Source: Candidatus Obscuribacter phosphatis
GTDB taxonomy: Bacteria > Cyanobacteriota > Vampirovibrionia > Obscuribacterales > Obscuribacteraceae
Reading direction: 5' to 3'
NCBI GenBank assembly: GCA_001899315.1
Contig: MOYA01000003.1
Span: forward strand, 272,369-336,368
Length of the DNA: 64,000 bases
Shown here: piece by piece, positions 35,187 to 43,705 of the stretch
Layout: each line of letters opens with the position of its first letter
Numbering within the stretch: the stretch's first letter is position 1
The notes under the pieces: generated by a model
What the model was told of the DNA's origin: nothing
Databases searched by the model: none
Seen by the model: only the letters and a program-made list of their open reading frames with translations
Position numbers and translations under genes: made by a program

Positions 35187-35199
35187 ATGGGTGGGGTCA
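35187..35199 (+). repeat. orphan IS right end abutting acyltransferase gene
   Basis: ATGGGTGGGGTCA is identical to the right terminus of the intact IS (32044-32056) and in the same orientation. It ends one base before the stop codon of the acyltransferase gene at 35201, marking the right edge of the IS-dense segment. Confidence 0.6.
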
Positions 35200-35200
35200 A

Positions 35201-36865
35201 TTATTCCAAACAGTTCCTAAGGGCTATCAATAATCTGCTTCCATTGTCGTCTCTGAAGCCATTTTGAGGGTATAGAGGTTTTCCGTTTCTTCTGACGATT
35301 TTGAGCGAAATGTAAGATGAATTGCTAAGTTGATCAATGCTGGCTGGTACTTTGAGATCAAATAATTCTCCAGCAGATATTGCTTCTGGTTTTGCAGATA
35401 GAGCTTGTCGAAGGAACATTTTTGCATGCAGATCTTTATCAAGTAACTGACATTCCACCAGTTCAGAAAGAAGGAGTCCCTTAATTGCTCTAAAGCGACA
35501 GTAAATCGCCTTGTTCGACCTATATAGTTCAAGAATCTCAATTCTTCTATCGAAATTTACTGGTTTCATCACAATAGGAACCGTATCAACCATCTCATTT
35601 TCGTACGTTTGCTTTCCCGGAATAGTTATGTAGATGAGCAGAACTACAAGACTTGCCTTAAGTAGCACTCTAGAAAGGCTTTTCACGACAACTCTTATCT
35701 CTGTATTGTTATCCCTTTTCTTTTCCGATTTGAAGATTCTTCTAGTTGGTGTCTCAATGAAAGAGAATACAAAGAAACTTGCAGCGATCAGTACTAAAAG
35801 AAAAACTGCAAAGTCGGCAAAAGTATTCGCTAAAGGCAGACATTCGAACTTATAGCAAAGGAATATGTAGTGAAGCATGTACATTGCAAAACTAATCTCT
35901 CCCAATAGAACTAGGGGTTGGTGCTGCAATATCTTAGATACAAGTCCTTTTTCTTGTTGGAAAACAAGGATCAATAAGGCTGAAGAGAAACCTGATAGTC
36001 CACCGTGACTTGCCCAGAGAATAGAGTACTCTGGCAGTCTTATAGTGTTTATTGCGCTCAGTTTGGTTGAGATGTGGCACACTGCAACCATCAGAGAAAG
36101 AGTGAGTAATTCCAAAAGAGTTGGAAACTTAGCATTTGGGATCTTCTCCCTTGTTAATGCTATAGAGATTCCTAGAGCAAACTCAAAAATACGTGCAAGT
36201 GGATTGATGTAGAGCAATCCATGGCTGCTTGCACCTTGTAGTGAGTCTTGCGGAATCTTGGTGATAGCTGCAACCAGAAAGCAACCAGCGAGGCTGCATA
36301 GAGTAATGAGAACCGGAAATACAAGTCTCTTGCGGCCGGCGATCAATAAGACCGGTAAGCAAATATAGAAAAACCATTCCGCTGATATGCTCCAAGACGG
36401 CGAATTCCATGCAAAATAGAATTTTTGAACTGGTATCCATCCGTGGGTCATTGTGAGATATGCTGAAGAAACTTGCCAGTCTCTAAACAGTTGTGTATGC
36501 CCGGGTAGCAGGACGAAAAGCGTTCCAAGTGCAAAAATATGAACTGGATAAATTCTCCAAAATCTCGAAATCAGGTATTGTTTGGCGTTTCTCAAGCTAA
36601 GATCTTGGTGAGCGTATGTAAGAATGAAGCCCGAGAGCACGAAGAAAAACGAAACGGCCTGCTCAAGTTCGAACTCTTTAGTTAGACTAACCAAGAAGGG
36701 GAATTGAGCTTGAGCATGGTATACAACAATTGAGAACGCTGCAAAGAAACGCAGCGAAGTCAGGCTATTTATGCTCTTTCTATCGTTTTTCAAGGATTGA
36801 GTCGTTGTTAGCAGTTTTTGTTTCCTACTTTTCGATATCTGAAAGAACAAGCTCCACTCTTCCAA
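35201..36865 (-). CDS. acyltransferase family 3 (OafA-like), acquired paralogue
   Basis: An integral membrane acyltransferase that O-acylates (usually acetylates) exported glycans. About ten membrane segments include the family motifs 'LRFFAAFSIVVYHAQ' with catalytic His, 'FFFVLSGFILTY' and 'RFWRIYPVH'. A soluble ~140-residue C-terminus follows. It is strikingly similar along its length to the acyltransferase at 39217. The DNA is visibly AT-richer, with ATA/AGA/TTA-type codons unlike resident genes. The called start overlaps the upstream gene by 41 bases, so the true start may be an internal TTG near 'LKNDRKS'. Downstream an IS end touches its stop. Confidence 0.88.
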   Translation of the reverse strand: MEEWSLFFQISKSRKQKLLTTTQSLKNDRKSINSLTSLRFFAAFSIVVYHAQAQFPFLVSLTKEFELEQAVSFFFVLSGFILTYAHQDLSLRNAKQYLISRFWRIYPVHIFALGTLFVLLPGHTQLFRDWQVSSAYLTMTHGWIPVQKFYFAWNSPSWSISAEWFFYICLPVLLIAGRKRLVFPVLITLCSLAGCFLVAAITKIPQDSLQGASSHGLLYINPLARIFEFALGISIALTREKIPNAKFPTLLELLTLSLMVAVCHISTKLSAINTIRLPEYSILWASHGGLSGFSSALLILVFQQEKGLVSKILQHQPLVLLGEISFAMYMLHYIFLCYKFECLPLANTFADFAVFLLVLIAASFFVFSFIETPTRRIFKSEKKRDNNTEIRVVVKSLSRVLLKASLVVLLIYITIPGKQTYENEMVDTVPIVMKPVNFDRRIEILELYRSNKAIYCRFRAIKGLLLSELVECQLLDKDLHAKMFLRQALSAKPEAISAGELFDLKVPASIDQLSNSSYISLKIVRRNGKPLYPQNGFRDDNGSRLLIALRNCLE

Positions 36866-39098
36866 TTTCCAGCGTATCGGAAGCGCTATCTACAAATATT
36901 GGCATGATTTGCAGACCAGTTAGTATGTCTTCTTTAGAGGGGTGGAAGAACTTCGTGTCGAAATCGTAAGTATGCATTTCTCCGTCTTCTAGCACTGCCG
37001 TCGCCATTGTCTCGAGTCTATATCCGTTTGCGATGATGTGGATACAGCTCCGGGGAATAGCAATGCTCCGCGGCATTTTCAAGCTAAATCTTAGGCTTTC
37101 TATTTTTGAAAGTGGCAGAGATAGGGCGTTTTTGAGAATAAGTTTGGGACTTGAGCCAGTTACCTTGAAGATCTTGATGCCGTCCTTTTCAGCCAATTCA
37201 ACGAGATTTTCGTAGTCGAAGTTAACTTTATTTATCTCTATCTCTTTTATTCTTCTTGACGCGCCAAAAATAGGTCTGTCTACATTGTTTGGTCTAAGAT
37301 GCCTAGAATGAACTGGTGCATCTCTGCTTTGATATTCCAAGCCTAGGTTCATCTCATCAATTAAACTTTCAGCCAAGGCCGTAATTTTGATGGTTGATTT
37401 ACCGTTTGCTGGTAGATCCAGCGCAATCTCCAATTGGGGAAACTGCAAAATTTTCTCCTCAACTAATTTATTGCCGTGGAGCACTTCAACTTTTAAACCA
37501 GCTGGATTTGATTTTGTCTTGACTCTAAAGCTCTTTATCATGCAGTGTTCATCCACCGGCGTCCAATAAACCGCTGCCCCTTTTGAAAGGGAAAAACTAA
37601 GTTGTTCAGGGCAGGATGGCAGAACTTTCTTTTGTGGCTTAGTCCTAAACCAGGTTATACCGCCAACGCCATCTGGTCCGCGGACCATAACCTCTGGTTG
37701 AGCGTAACAAGATTGCATGCTTTTGATTCGGCTTGCACTCTTCCTAAAAGTTATCCATTTGTTTTTCTCTGCTATAGAAATGGCCTTATGGACTTTACTC
37801 AATGGTAGGATTTCTCCACCATTCAGGAACTGGAAGTTGTATGTTGGTGTTATTCTGTACTGACGAACGAAGGTCTCAGCCGAAAGATTCCTCGCTCTGT
37901 AGGTATAGTCGTACGGAGCTAAATTTAGATTCGCCTTGACGAGGCAAACCGACATGAACGCCAGCATAGAAGCACAGGCAACTTTCTTCTTTCTTGTTAT
38001 TCCTTCAGTTTGGCTGAACAAAGCTTGTAGAAAGAGAGAAACCAGGCCAATCCAAAAGAATGATGTTAGAGATACATGCCACTGTGAAACTGCATTGCGA
38101 AATGCGCCTAGAATGACTGCACTAGAAAGACCGAAAATCATCAAAGTTACCGCTACGGGCGCAGCCTTGAAGTCTTGTCTTGCATTGATGTTTTCGGCAC
38201 TTTTTGCTATCAAACCTAGTGTTGGCTGCACCAGGTAGATAAAAACAAGAGCAAAAGATATTCCCAAGAGTCCTTGCGATGTGTATGTCCATATCGACTT
38301 CAAGCATATTTGAGATAGGTCTGAAGCGGTCAAACTCCCAAGCATGTCCAGAACTCTTACAGGATTAACGGTTGAAAGAGTGTTAGAGGACGCTTTATTG
38401 AAATTGAATAGTATTGCCAAATAAGGAAAGGATGAAGTTATTGCTGCTACCATCCAGCACTTTAGCAAACTAAAACGGCGAGTTATAAGAATTAGGGCTA
38501 GATAACTACTGAAAGCCGGTATAAGAATTCCGGCACAGAGGCATGACAAAAAACTGCTAAGAATGAACAGCAATTGCTCGCCACTGGAGGCAGTCTTTTT
38601 GTTGCATGCAGAATTTAGAAACCAGATTCCTAATACGTAAAAAAGGGTGGCTGAACCAAAAACAGTAGATGCTACAGGATAGACATACACTGTAATTTGC
38701 GTGATGCTGAAACTTAGAATAAACAAAACAGACACTGTCAGCAATTTGTTTCTGGTTAACGGCGAAAGGAGCGCAGAAATGACTCCTATTCTGGCTAGAG
38801 AAAGAAATAAGCCGAGAGCTCTTTCCGCAAAGAGATTCCAATGAAGAAACTTCGCGTTCAAAATCCATACCATTAGAGGAATGATTGCTACGTGGCTACC
38901 ATAAGCACAATCTGTCCAGCCCTTTGGATCGCCGGAAAGTATTTTGTCTACTGTTGGTACCCATTCGAAATAGTCGTCGGAAATTACTTCAGGACTATTG
39001 AACAGTGCTTCTTGCGCCACTCTAGAGAAGAGAATAACTGCAACTATGCCTAAAACAGAGGTGAGAAGCTTTCGCCCATGATTTCTTAAGAAGAACAT
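36825..39098 (-). CDS. large membrane protein, GT-C-like, AT-rich
   Basis: 757 residues. About ten to twelve membrane segments fill the first ~400 residues; the first extracytoplasmic loop has acidic 'DDYFEWVPTVDK', the usual catalytic location of GT-C transferases. The C-terminal ~330 residues are soluble and beta-rich and may bind carbohydrate. I recognise no specific family. Its composition is AT-rich like the acyltransferase it precedes and overlaps, so both were probably gained together. It is divergent from the resident acyltransferase at 39217. A glycan polymerising or transfer role is inferred only. Confidence 0.6.
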   Translation of the reverse strand: MFFLRNHGRKLLTSVLGIVAVILFSRVAQEALFNSPEVISDDYFEWVPTVDKILSGDPKGWTDCAYGSHVAIIPLMVWILNAKFLHWNLFAERALGLFLSLARIGVISALLSPLTRNKLLTVSVLFILSFSITQITVYVYPVASTVFGSATLFYVLGIWFLNSACNKKTASSGEQLLFILSSFLSCLCAGILIPAFSSYLALILITRRFSLLKCWMVAAITSSFPYLAILFNFNKASSNTLSTVNPVRVLDMLGSLTASDLSQICLKSIWTYTSQGLLGISFALVFIYLVQPTLGLIAKSAENINARQDFKAAPVAVTLMIFGLSSAVILGAFRNAVSQWHVSLTSFFWIGLVSLFLQALFSQTEGITRKKKVACASMLAFMSVCLVKANLNLAPYDYTYRARNLSAETFVRQYRITPTYNFQFLNGGEILPLSKVHKAISIAEKNKWITFRKSASRIKSMQSCYAQPEVMVRGPDGVGGITWFRTKPQKKVLPSCPEQLSFSLSKGAAVYWTPVDEHCMIKSFRVKTKSNPAGLKVEVLHGNKLVEEKILQFPQLEIALDLPANGKSTIKITALAESLIDEMNLGLEYQSRDAPVHSRHLRPNNVDRPIFGASRRIKEIEINKVNFDYENLVELAEKDGIKIFKVTGSSPKLILKNALSLPLSKIESLRFSLKMPRSIAIPRSCIHIIANGYRLETMATAVLEDGEMHTYDFDTKFFHPSKEDILTGLQIMPIFVDSASDTLEIGRVELVLSDIEK

Positions 39099-39216
39099 AA
39101 GTTCACTTCTCTTTACTTCTCTGGCAAGATAAGACCACTGGCATCTTACGTCAAAGCTTTTTATCCTTGCGTGATCCAGAATAGCATCCGCTTAACGGAA
39201 ATGGCTACTACCTATC

Positions 39217-41034
39217 TTGGAGCTAGAATATACTTTACTTTTGAAATGCAAACCCAATAGTCTGAACCTTAGATTAGGTTTAGATCTTTCAAAGCTTTTA
39301 GCGTGCAGCATATCGAATCTTCCTTGTAATCAATCGACACACAAAGAATTTGGAATCAATAGAACTATTTTGAGCATCTCAGCCCCAATCGAGACAAATA
39401 GCACGAGCACGAACGCAAGCCTGAATGCCGAAATTGGGGCGCCACCGTTAGCGGTCGCCAACCCAAATAACCGCAAAAGTCTCGACAGTCTTACTGCTCT
39501 TCGCTTCTTTGCGGCCTTTTCGATAGTGGTCTACCATGCCAAAGACCAGTTTCCCTTTCTTTCGGGGCTAGCTGCTAACTTTGCCCTAGAACAGGCAGTT
39601 TCTTTCTTTTTTGTTTTGTCCGGCTTTATTCTTACCTATGCCCACAGCAACTTGGGTCTAGATAACTGCAAGCCTTATATAATCTCGCGCTTCATGCGCA
39701 TTTATCCGGTTCACTTGGCGGCGCTGGCCACGCTTCTTTTCTTGCTGCCGCAAAATCTAGCGCACTGCAAAGACTGGCCGGCCAGTCTTGCCTATTTGAC
39801 TATGACCCATGCCTGGGTGCCTATACAAGACTATTACTTTGCCTGGAACTCTCCCTCTTGGAGTGTTTCAACCGAGTGGTTCTTTTATCTATCACTACCC
39901 CTTCTGCTCACCTTAGGTCGCAAAAGACTGCTAGCTCCGCTGACTTTTACAGCCCTTGCTTTCGCCTTTGTATTCTGGCTTTCCGCCTGGCAGCAGCTGC
40001 CCACCGATAGTACCACCGGCAGTGCAGTGAGCGCCCACGGACTTTTGTATATCAATCCACTGGCCCGTTTAATTGAGTTTGCCCTGGGCATCACCCTTGG
40101 TCTCACTTATACACGCATCAAACCCTTGCCCCTGCCGACCTTACTAGAATTTCTCAGCTTAGCCGGCTTTCTTTTCACCTGTCATCTATCAACAAAACTA
40201 GAAAGCTTTTCGGCCTGGCATCCATACTTTTTGCTGTGGGCAAGCCACGCTGGCTTTTCAGCCCTATCTGCCGCCTTTGTCATTATTGTTTTCAGCCAAG
40301 AAAGAGGACTTCTCTCAAAAGCGCTGCGCTTCAAACCCTTGGTCTTGCTTGGCGAAGTCAGTTTTGCCATGTATATGCTGCACTATATCTTGCTTTGTTA
40401 TAAGTTTGAGACAGTGCCCCTAATCTATAACCAAACGGGCTTTTGGCGATTTACAGCCATACTTGTTTTAGCAAGCTATTTCACTTTCACCTATATAGAA
40501 AAGCCAACCCGCTCGCTTTTCAAAGCCAAGAAAAATGAGAAAAATAGCTCACAGCGCAAATGGCTATTGAGCCGCTCAGAGTTAATTGGACTTTTGGCCG
40601 TACCGGCTCTGATTTATGCCCTCACCCCGGGTACAAGCCTTTATCAGAAAGAATTGTCACAAGGTACAAAAATAGCCAGCCCCAACTGCCTCTTTAACGG
40701 GGGCATCGCCCTTGAAACCGCTTGCTTGAGCAATAACGACATTGTTTTGCGCTTTAAGGCAGAAAAGCCGATCATCTTGTTTCAAACCGTTGAAACACGC
40801 TTGCTTAACGCCAAAGGTGAGACAATTTATTTCTTGCAGACGGCTCTAACCACCCGTCCCCAATTTGCCAGCCAAGGCAGCCACTTCGACTATAAAATGC
40901 CAAACTGCTCAAGCGCTTACCAACAAGCAAAATATCTGAGCATAAAGGTTATGAACCGTGACGGCAAAGCCCTGCCCCCGACTTCCACGCCTCAGCAAAG
41001 CAAACTTATGATCGCCCTCAAAGCTACAAATTGA
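39217..41034 (+). CDS. acyltransferase family 3 (OafA-like), resident paralogue
   Basis: A 605-residue membrane acyltransferase. It has 'LRFFAAFSIVVYHAKDQFPF' with catalytic His, 'FFFVLSGFILTYAH', 'RFMRIYPVH' and 'WNSPSWSVSTEWFFYLSLPL', then a soluble C-terminal domain as in the paralogue at 35201. The first ~95 residues before the family domain are dubious. The called TTG at 39217 has no clear ribosome site, and the DNA up to about 39430 is AT-rich like the acquired segment to the left. A later TTG (39370) is a plausible start. It is followed by the GT4 gene after 31 bases. Confidence 0.88.
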   Translation: MELEYTLLLKCKPNSLNLRLGLDLSKLLACSISNLPCNQSTHKEFGINRTILSISAPIETNSTSTNASLNAEIGAPPLAVANPNNRKSLDSLTALRFFAAFSIVVYHAKDQFPFLSGLAANFALEQAVSFFFVLSGFILTYAHSNLGLDNCKPYIISRFMRIYPVHLAALATLLFLLPQNLAHCKDWPASLAYLTMTHAWVPIQDYYFAWNSPSWSVSTEWFFYLSLPLLLTLGRKRLLAPLTFTALAFAFVFWLSAWQQLPTDSTTGSAVSAHGLLYINPLARLIEFALGITLGLTYTRIKPLPLPTLLEFLSLAGFLFTCHLSTKLESFSAWHPYFLLWASHAGFSALSAAFVIIVFSQERGLLSKALRFKPLVLLGEVSFAMYMLHYILLCYKFETVPLIYNQTGFWRFTAILVLASYFTFTYIEKPTRSLFKAKKNEKNSSQRKWLLSRSELIGLLAVPALIYALTPGTSLYQKELSQGTKIASPNCLFNGGIALETACLSNNDIVLRFKAEKPIILFQTVETRLLNAKGETIYFLQTALTTRPQFASQGSHFDYKMPNCSSAYQQAKYLSIKVMNRDGKALPPTSTPQQSKLMIALKATN

Positions 41035-41065
41035 ACATCAGTCCCTTCCACTTGGAGCAAAGAAA

Positions 41066-42583
41066 TTGCGCATCTGTCTAATTTCAAGAGAATTCCCGCC
41101 TGATACCGGCTGGAGCGGAATTGCAACCTTCGTTCACGATTTGGCCCTCGGTCTTGCCGAGATTGGCGCCGAAGTAGAAGTAATTGCGCTTTCTGCCGAC
41201 GGCAAAAATTCCACCGTCGACTATAAAGGCATAAAGCTTCACAGAGTGGCTCCGGTCGTCGACCTCGATAAGTATCAGATGCTGCTGTCGTTGATGCCCT
41301 ACAGTCACAGCCTTTTGAAGTCGCTTGTGGCACTGCATCTCAAATTTGTAGAACTGCATTCGGCAAAGCCATTTGATATTGTCGAAGTACCCGAAATGTT
41401 CGGCGAAGGCGTCTTTCTGGCTCTCACCAAGCTCTGCCCCTTGGTGATTAGACTTTACACCCCGCATTTTAAATTTATCGATGAAAAACTGCATTTGATT
41501 GACGAAGGCTTTGACCATCAACTATTGAGCATCATCGAAAAGCTCACCTTGCTTAATGCCGATGCCGTGGTCAGCCCTAGCCAAGACCTAGGCGACTATG
41601 TGGCTAATGCCATCGGCTTTAGCTCAGAAGAAATGCACATAATGAAAGGGCTGGTCGACACTAATCGCTTTACCCCTGAGGGTCCGCAAGGGCTCAAAAT
41701 AGACGAAGACGTCTTGAAAGTAATCTTGGTCGGCCGCTTAGAAGAGCGAAAAGGTGTTTACCAGTTGATCCGCGCCATTCCGCAAGTGGTGAAGAAATTC
41801 CCCAAGGTCAAGTTCTTCTTGATTGGCAAAGACACCAACACAGCCCATGGCGGCAAATCAGTGCAAGCCGAACTAGAAGCCGAACTGAAGCAGTCAGGCT
41901 GCGGGCAGCATGTGGTCTTTACCGGTCCGGTCCCCCATGCATCAATGCCTGATTATTTCCGCTCTGCCGATATCTTTGTCTTGCCCAGCCTTTACGACAA
42001 TGCACCGCTTACCTGCCTGGAAGCACTGTCGAGCGGCACAGCCATTATTGGCACCAGTGCCGGTGGCATGAAAGAATATGTTCAAAACGGCAAGAGTGGC
42101 ATTATCATTCCACCGAGCGATGTGCAAGCTTTAGCAGATGCCCTTTTAGAGCTGCTTTGCGACAAAGCAAAAAGAGAAGCTTTTGGCCGCGAAGCCCGCA
42201 AGAGCGCCCTGGAATTGTTCGATCGCAAAATCACTGCCCGTGCCACCTTGAAGCTGTATGAACAGGCAATTGTCGACTTCCAAAAGAACAAATTGAAAGC
42301 TCTGGTGCGCACAGATAAAGACTCTATTTTGCAAAGCTCGCAGCATTTAATGGCCAAGTTCGACGAGATGGTCTATGCATTCCTGTACAAAAGGTCCCTA
42401 ACCTTTAGGCTTAGCTATTGGTTTCATATGTGCAAAGACAGGCCCAAGCTCTTCTCTGCCACGGTCTTGGTCAATGCAGCCGACAAGCTAACCTCTGCCC
42501 TCAAGCTGAAGGACAAACCAGCTGTCATCAAGAAACTAGAAGCTGAAATTAAGCGCCAGCCTGTGGGAGCCGGCAGAACCTAA
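41066..42583 (+). CDS. family 4 glycosyltransferase, resident paralogue
   Basis: A 505-residue GT-B enzyme starting 'MRICLISREFPPDTGWSGIA'. The called start codon is TTG in 'AAATTGCGCATC'. GT4 motifs are 'VILVGRLEERKGVYQLI', 'DIFVLPSLYDNAPLTCLEAL' and 'GTSAGGMKEYVQ'. It shares the C-terminal extension ('MVYAFLYKRSLTFRLSYWF') with the GT4 proteins at 9432 and 32286. Together with the acyltransferase upstream it forms the resident version of the cassette whose second version lies in the IS island. Confidence 0.88.
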   Translation: MRICLISREFPPDTGWSGIATFVHDLALGLAEIGAEVEVIALSADGKNSTVDYKGIKLHRVAPVVDLDKYQMLLSLMPYSHSLLKSLVALHLKFVELHSAKPFDIVEVPEMFGEGVFLALTKLCPLVIRLYTPHFKFIDEKLHLIDEGFDHQLLSIIEKLTLLNADAVVSPSQDLGDYVANAIGFSSEEMHIMKGLVDTNRFTPEGPQGLKIDEDVLKVILVGRLEERKGVYQLIRAIPQVVKKFPKVKFFLIGKDTNTAHGGKSVQAELEAELKQSGCGQHVVFTGPVPHASMPDYFRSADIFVLPSLYDNAPLTCLEALSSGTAIIGTSAGGMKEYVQNGKSGIIIPPSDVQALADALLELLCDKAKREAFGREARKSALELFDRKITARATLKLYEQAIVDFQKNKLKALVRTDKDSILQSSQHLMAKFDEMVYAFLYKRSLTFRLSYWFHMCKDRPKLFSATVLVNAADKLTSALKLKDKPAVIKKLEAEIKRQPVGAGRT

Positions 42584-42602
42584 TTAGAACCCAAATTAGA
42601 AA

Positions 42603-42627
42603 ATGAGCCACCCCAAACTCGGCTCAT
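42603..42627. terminator. 7-bp hairpin after GT4 gene
   Basis: ATGAGCC and GGCTCAT form a perfect seven-pair stem around an 11-base loop, 20 bases after the GT4 stop. The sequence after it is not T-rich, so intrinsic termination is uncertain; it may be an mRNA 3'-end stabiliser. Confidence 0.4.
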
Positions 42628-42711
42628 GTCAACTTCATGTCAACCGGGCCAACTATAGTCTGTTCAGACAGGCAACAGTGACGCCCCATTTTCTTTGACC
42701 TGGAGATTACT

Positions 42712-43704
42712 ATGAACAGAGAACCCGCCGGCGATACAACCGGGCGCTTGCCGGAGCGCGCCGGTGAAAACATGCAGCAGGCTGAAAGACAAGCCACAGC
42801 TGCCATGCAAAACGAAGTCTCAGACCATCGCGCCCAGTCTATGCCCCAAACTAGAACAGCCGAAAGGGCAGCCACCGACTTTGACGGCAAACCCTGCGCC
42901 ACCCAGCCAAGTGCCGGACAATTCCCCAGCCTAGAGGCTGGACGCCGCTCTGATGGCTGCAGCTTTAGTGATTTTCAAACAAGAGATGCCGGCGCCCAGA
43001 TGCCCCCTCTCAATACTGGAGAACTATATAACAGGTCCAGAGAACAGACTGTGAGATTGGACGTGGGCGTGCCTTCGGAAAGAGGCGACAACAGAGTAAG
43101 AACAGAACCAAGCAGCGGCGTCATAGTGGCTAGAGACGGTGAGCGCTGTTTGATTGCCACAGCCAATCACAGCGTCAGCTCCATTCAAGGCGAACAAATA
43201 GTCTCTAGAGGGGCTACATTTGCCGATGGATCACGCTATCCGGTCTCGGTTGAAGCCCGAGATAGAAGCCGTGATCTGGCCATTGTCGCCGCCCATACAG
43301 GCAGAGATACCGAAAGAGTCTGCCAGCCCGCCACCATAGCCGAAAGAGGCGAAAGATCTGGGCAAGCCACAGCTCTAGGCTTCCCTGAACGCAGCCGCAC
43401 TCTGCAAGCTTCACCAGGAGTGGTCGAAAGAGAAATCGCCGCCACAAACTTGCGCTCAGCCAAAGACAGCCTCCCCGGCGAAAGAGCCAACCGCCCCCTT
43501 CTAGATATGAGCATGCATACAAGACCAGGCAATTCGGGCGGACCGGTCTTTAACGAAAGAGGTGCAGTGCAAGGTTTGGTCTATGGCGGACCACCCAGTG
43601 GTCGAGCCCATATCGAAAGAACCTGGGCCACCCCCATAGACCGCCCCCTGATCGACGGGATGATCAGCCGCGTGCAGCCAAGCAGACAAAGAGCAGCCTG
43701 GTAG
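42712..43704 (+). CDS. trypsin-like serine protease without signal peptide
   Basis: 330 residues. The N-terminal ~110 residues are hydrophilic and contain a Cys62...Cys83 motif (C-A-T-Q-P ... R-R-S-D-G-C). The protease domain has His153 in 'TANHSV', Asp188 in 'SRDLAIV' and Ser275 in 'RPGNSGGPVF', a full catalytic triad of the DegP/trypsin type. There is no PDZ domain and no export signal. A GGAG site precedes ATG 42712. A paralogue at 54819 shares the Cys spacing and two further Cys positions (146/134 and 204/192). The substrate is unknown. The gene ends 1 base from the convergent ABC transporter gene. Confidence 0.85.
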   Translation: MNREPAGDTTGRLPERAGENMQQAERQATAAMQNEVSDHRAQSMPQTRTAERAATDFDGKPCATQPSAGQFPSLEAGRRSDGCSFSDFQTRDAGAQMPPLNTGELYNRSREQTVRLDVGVPSERGDNRVRTEPSSGVIVARDGERCLIATANHSVSSIQGEQIVSRGATFADGSRYPVSVEARDRSRDLAIVAAHTGRDTERVCQPATIAERGERSGQATALGFPERSRTLQASPGVVEREIAATNLRSAKDSLPGERANRPLLDMSMHTRPGNSGGPVFNERGAVQGLVYGGPPSGRAHIERTWATPIDRPLIDGMISRVQPSRQRAAW

Positions 43705-43705
43705 T

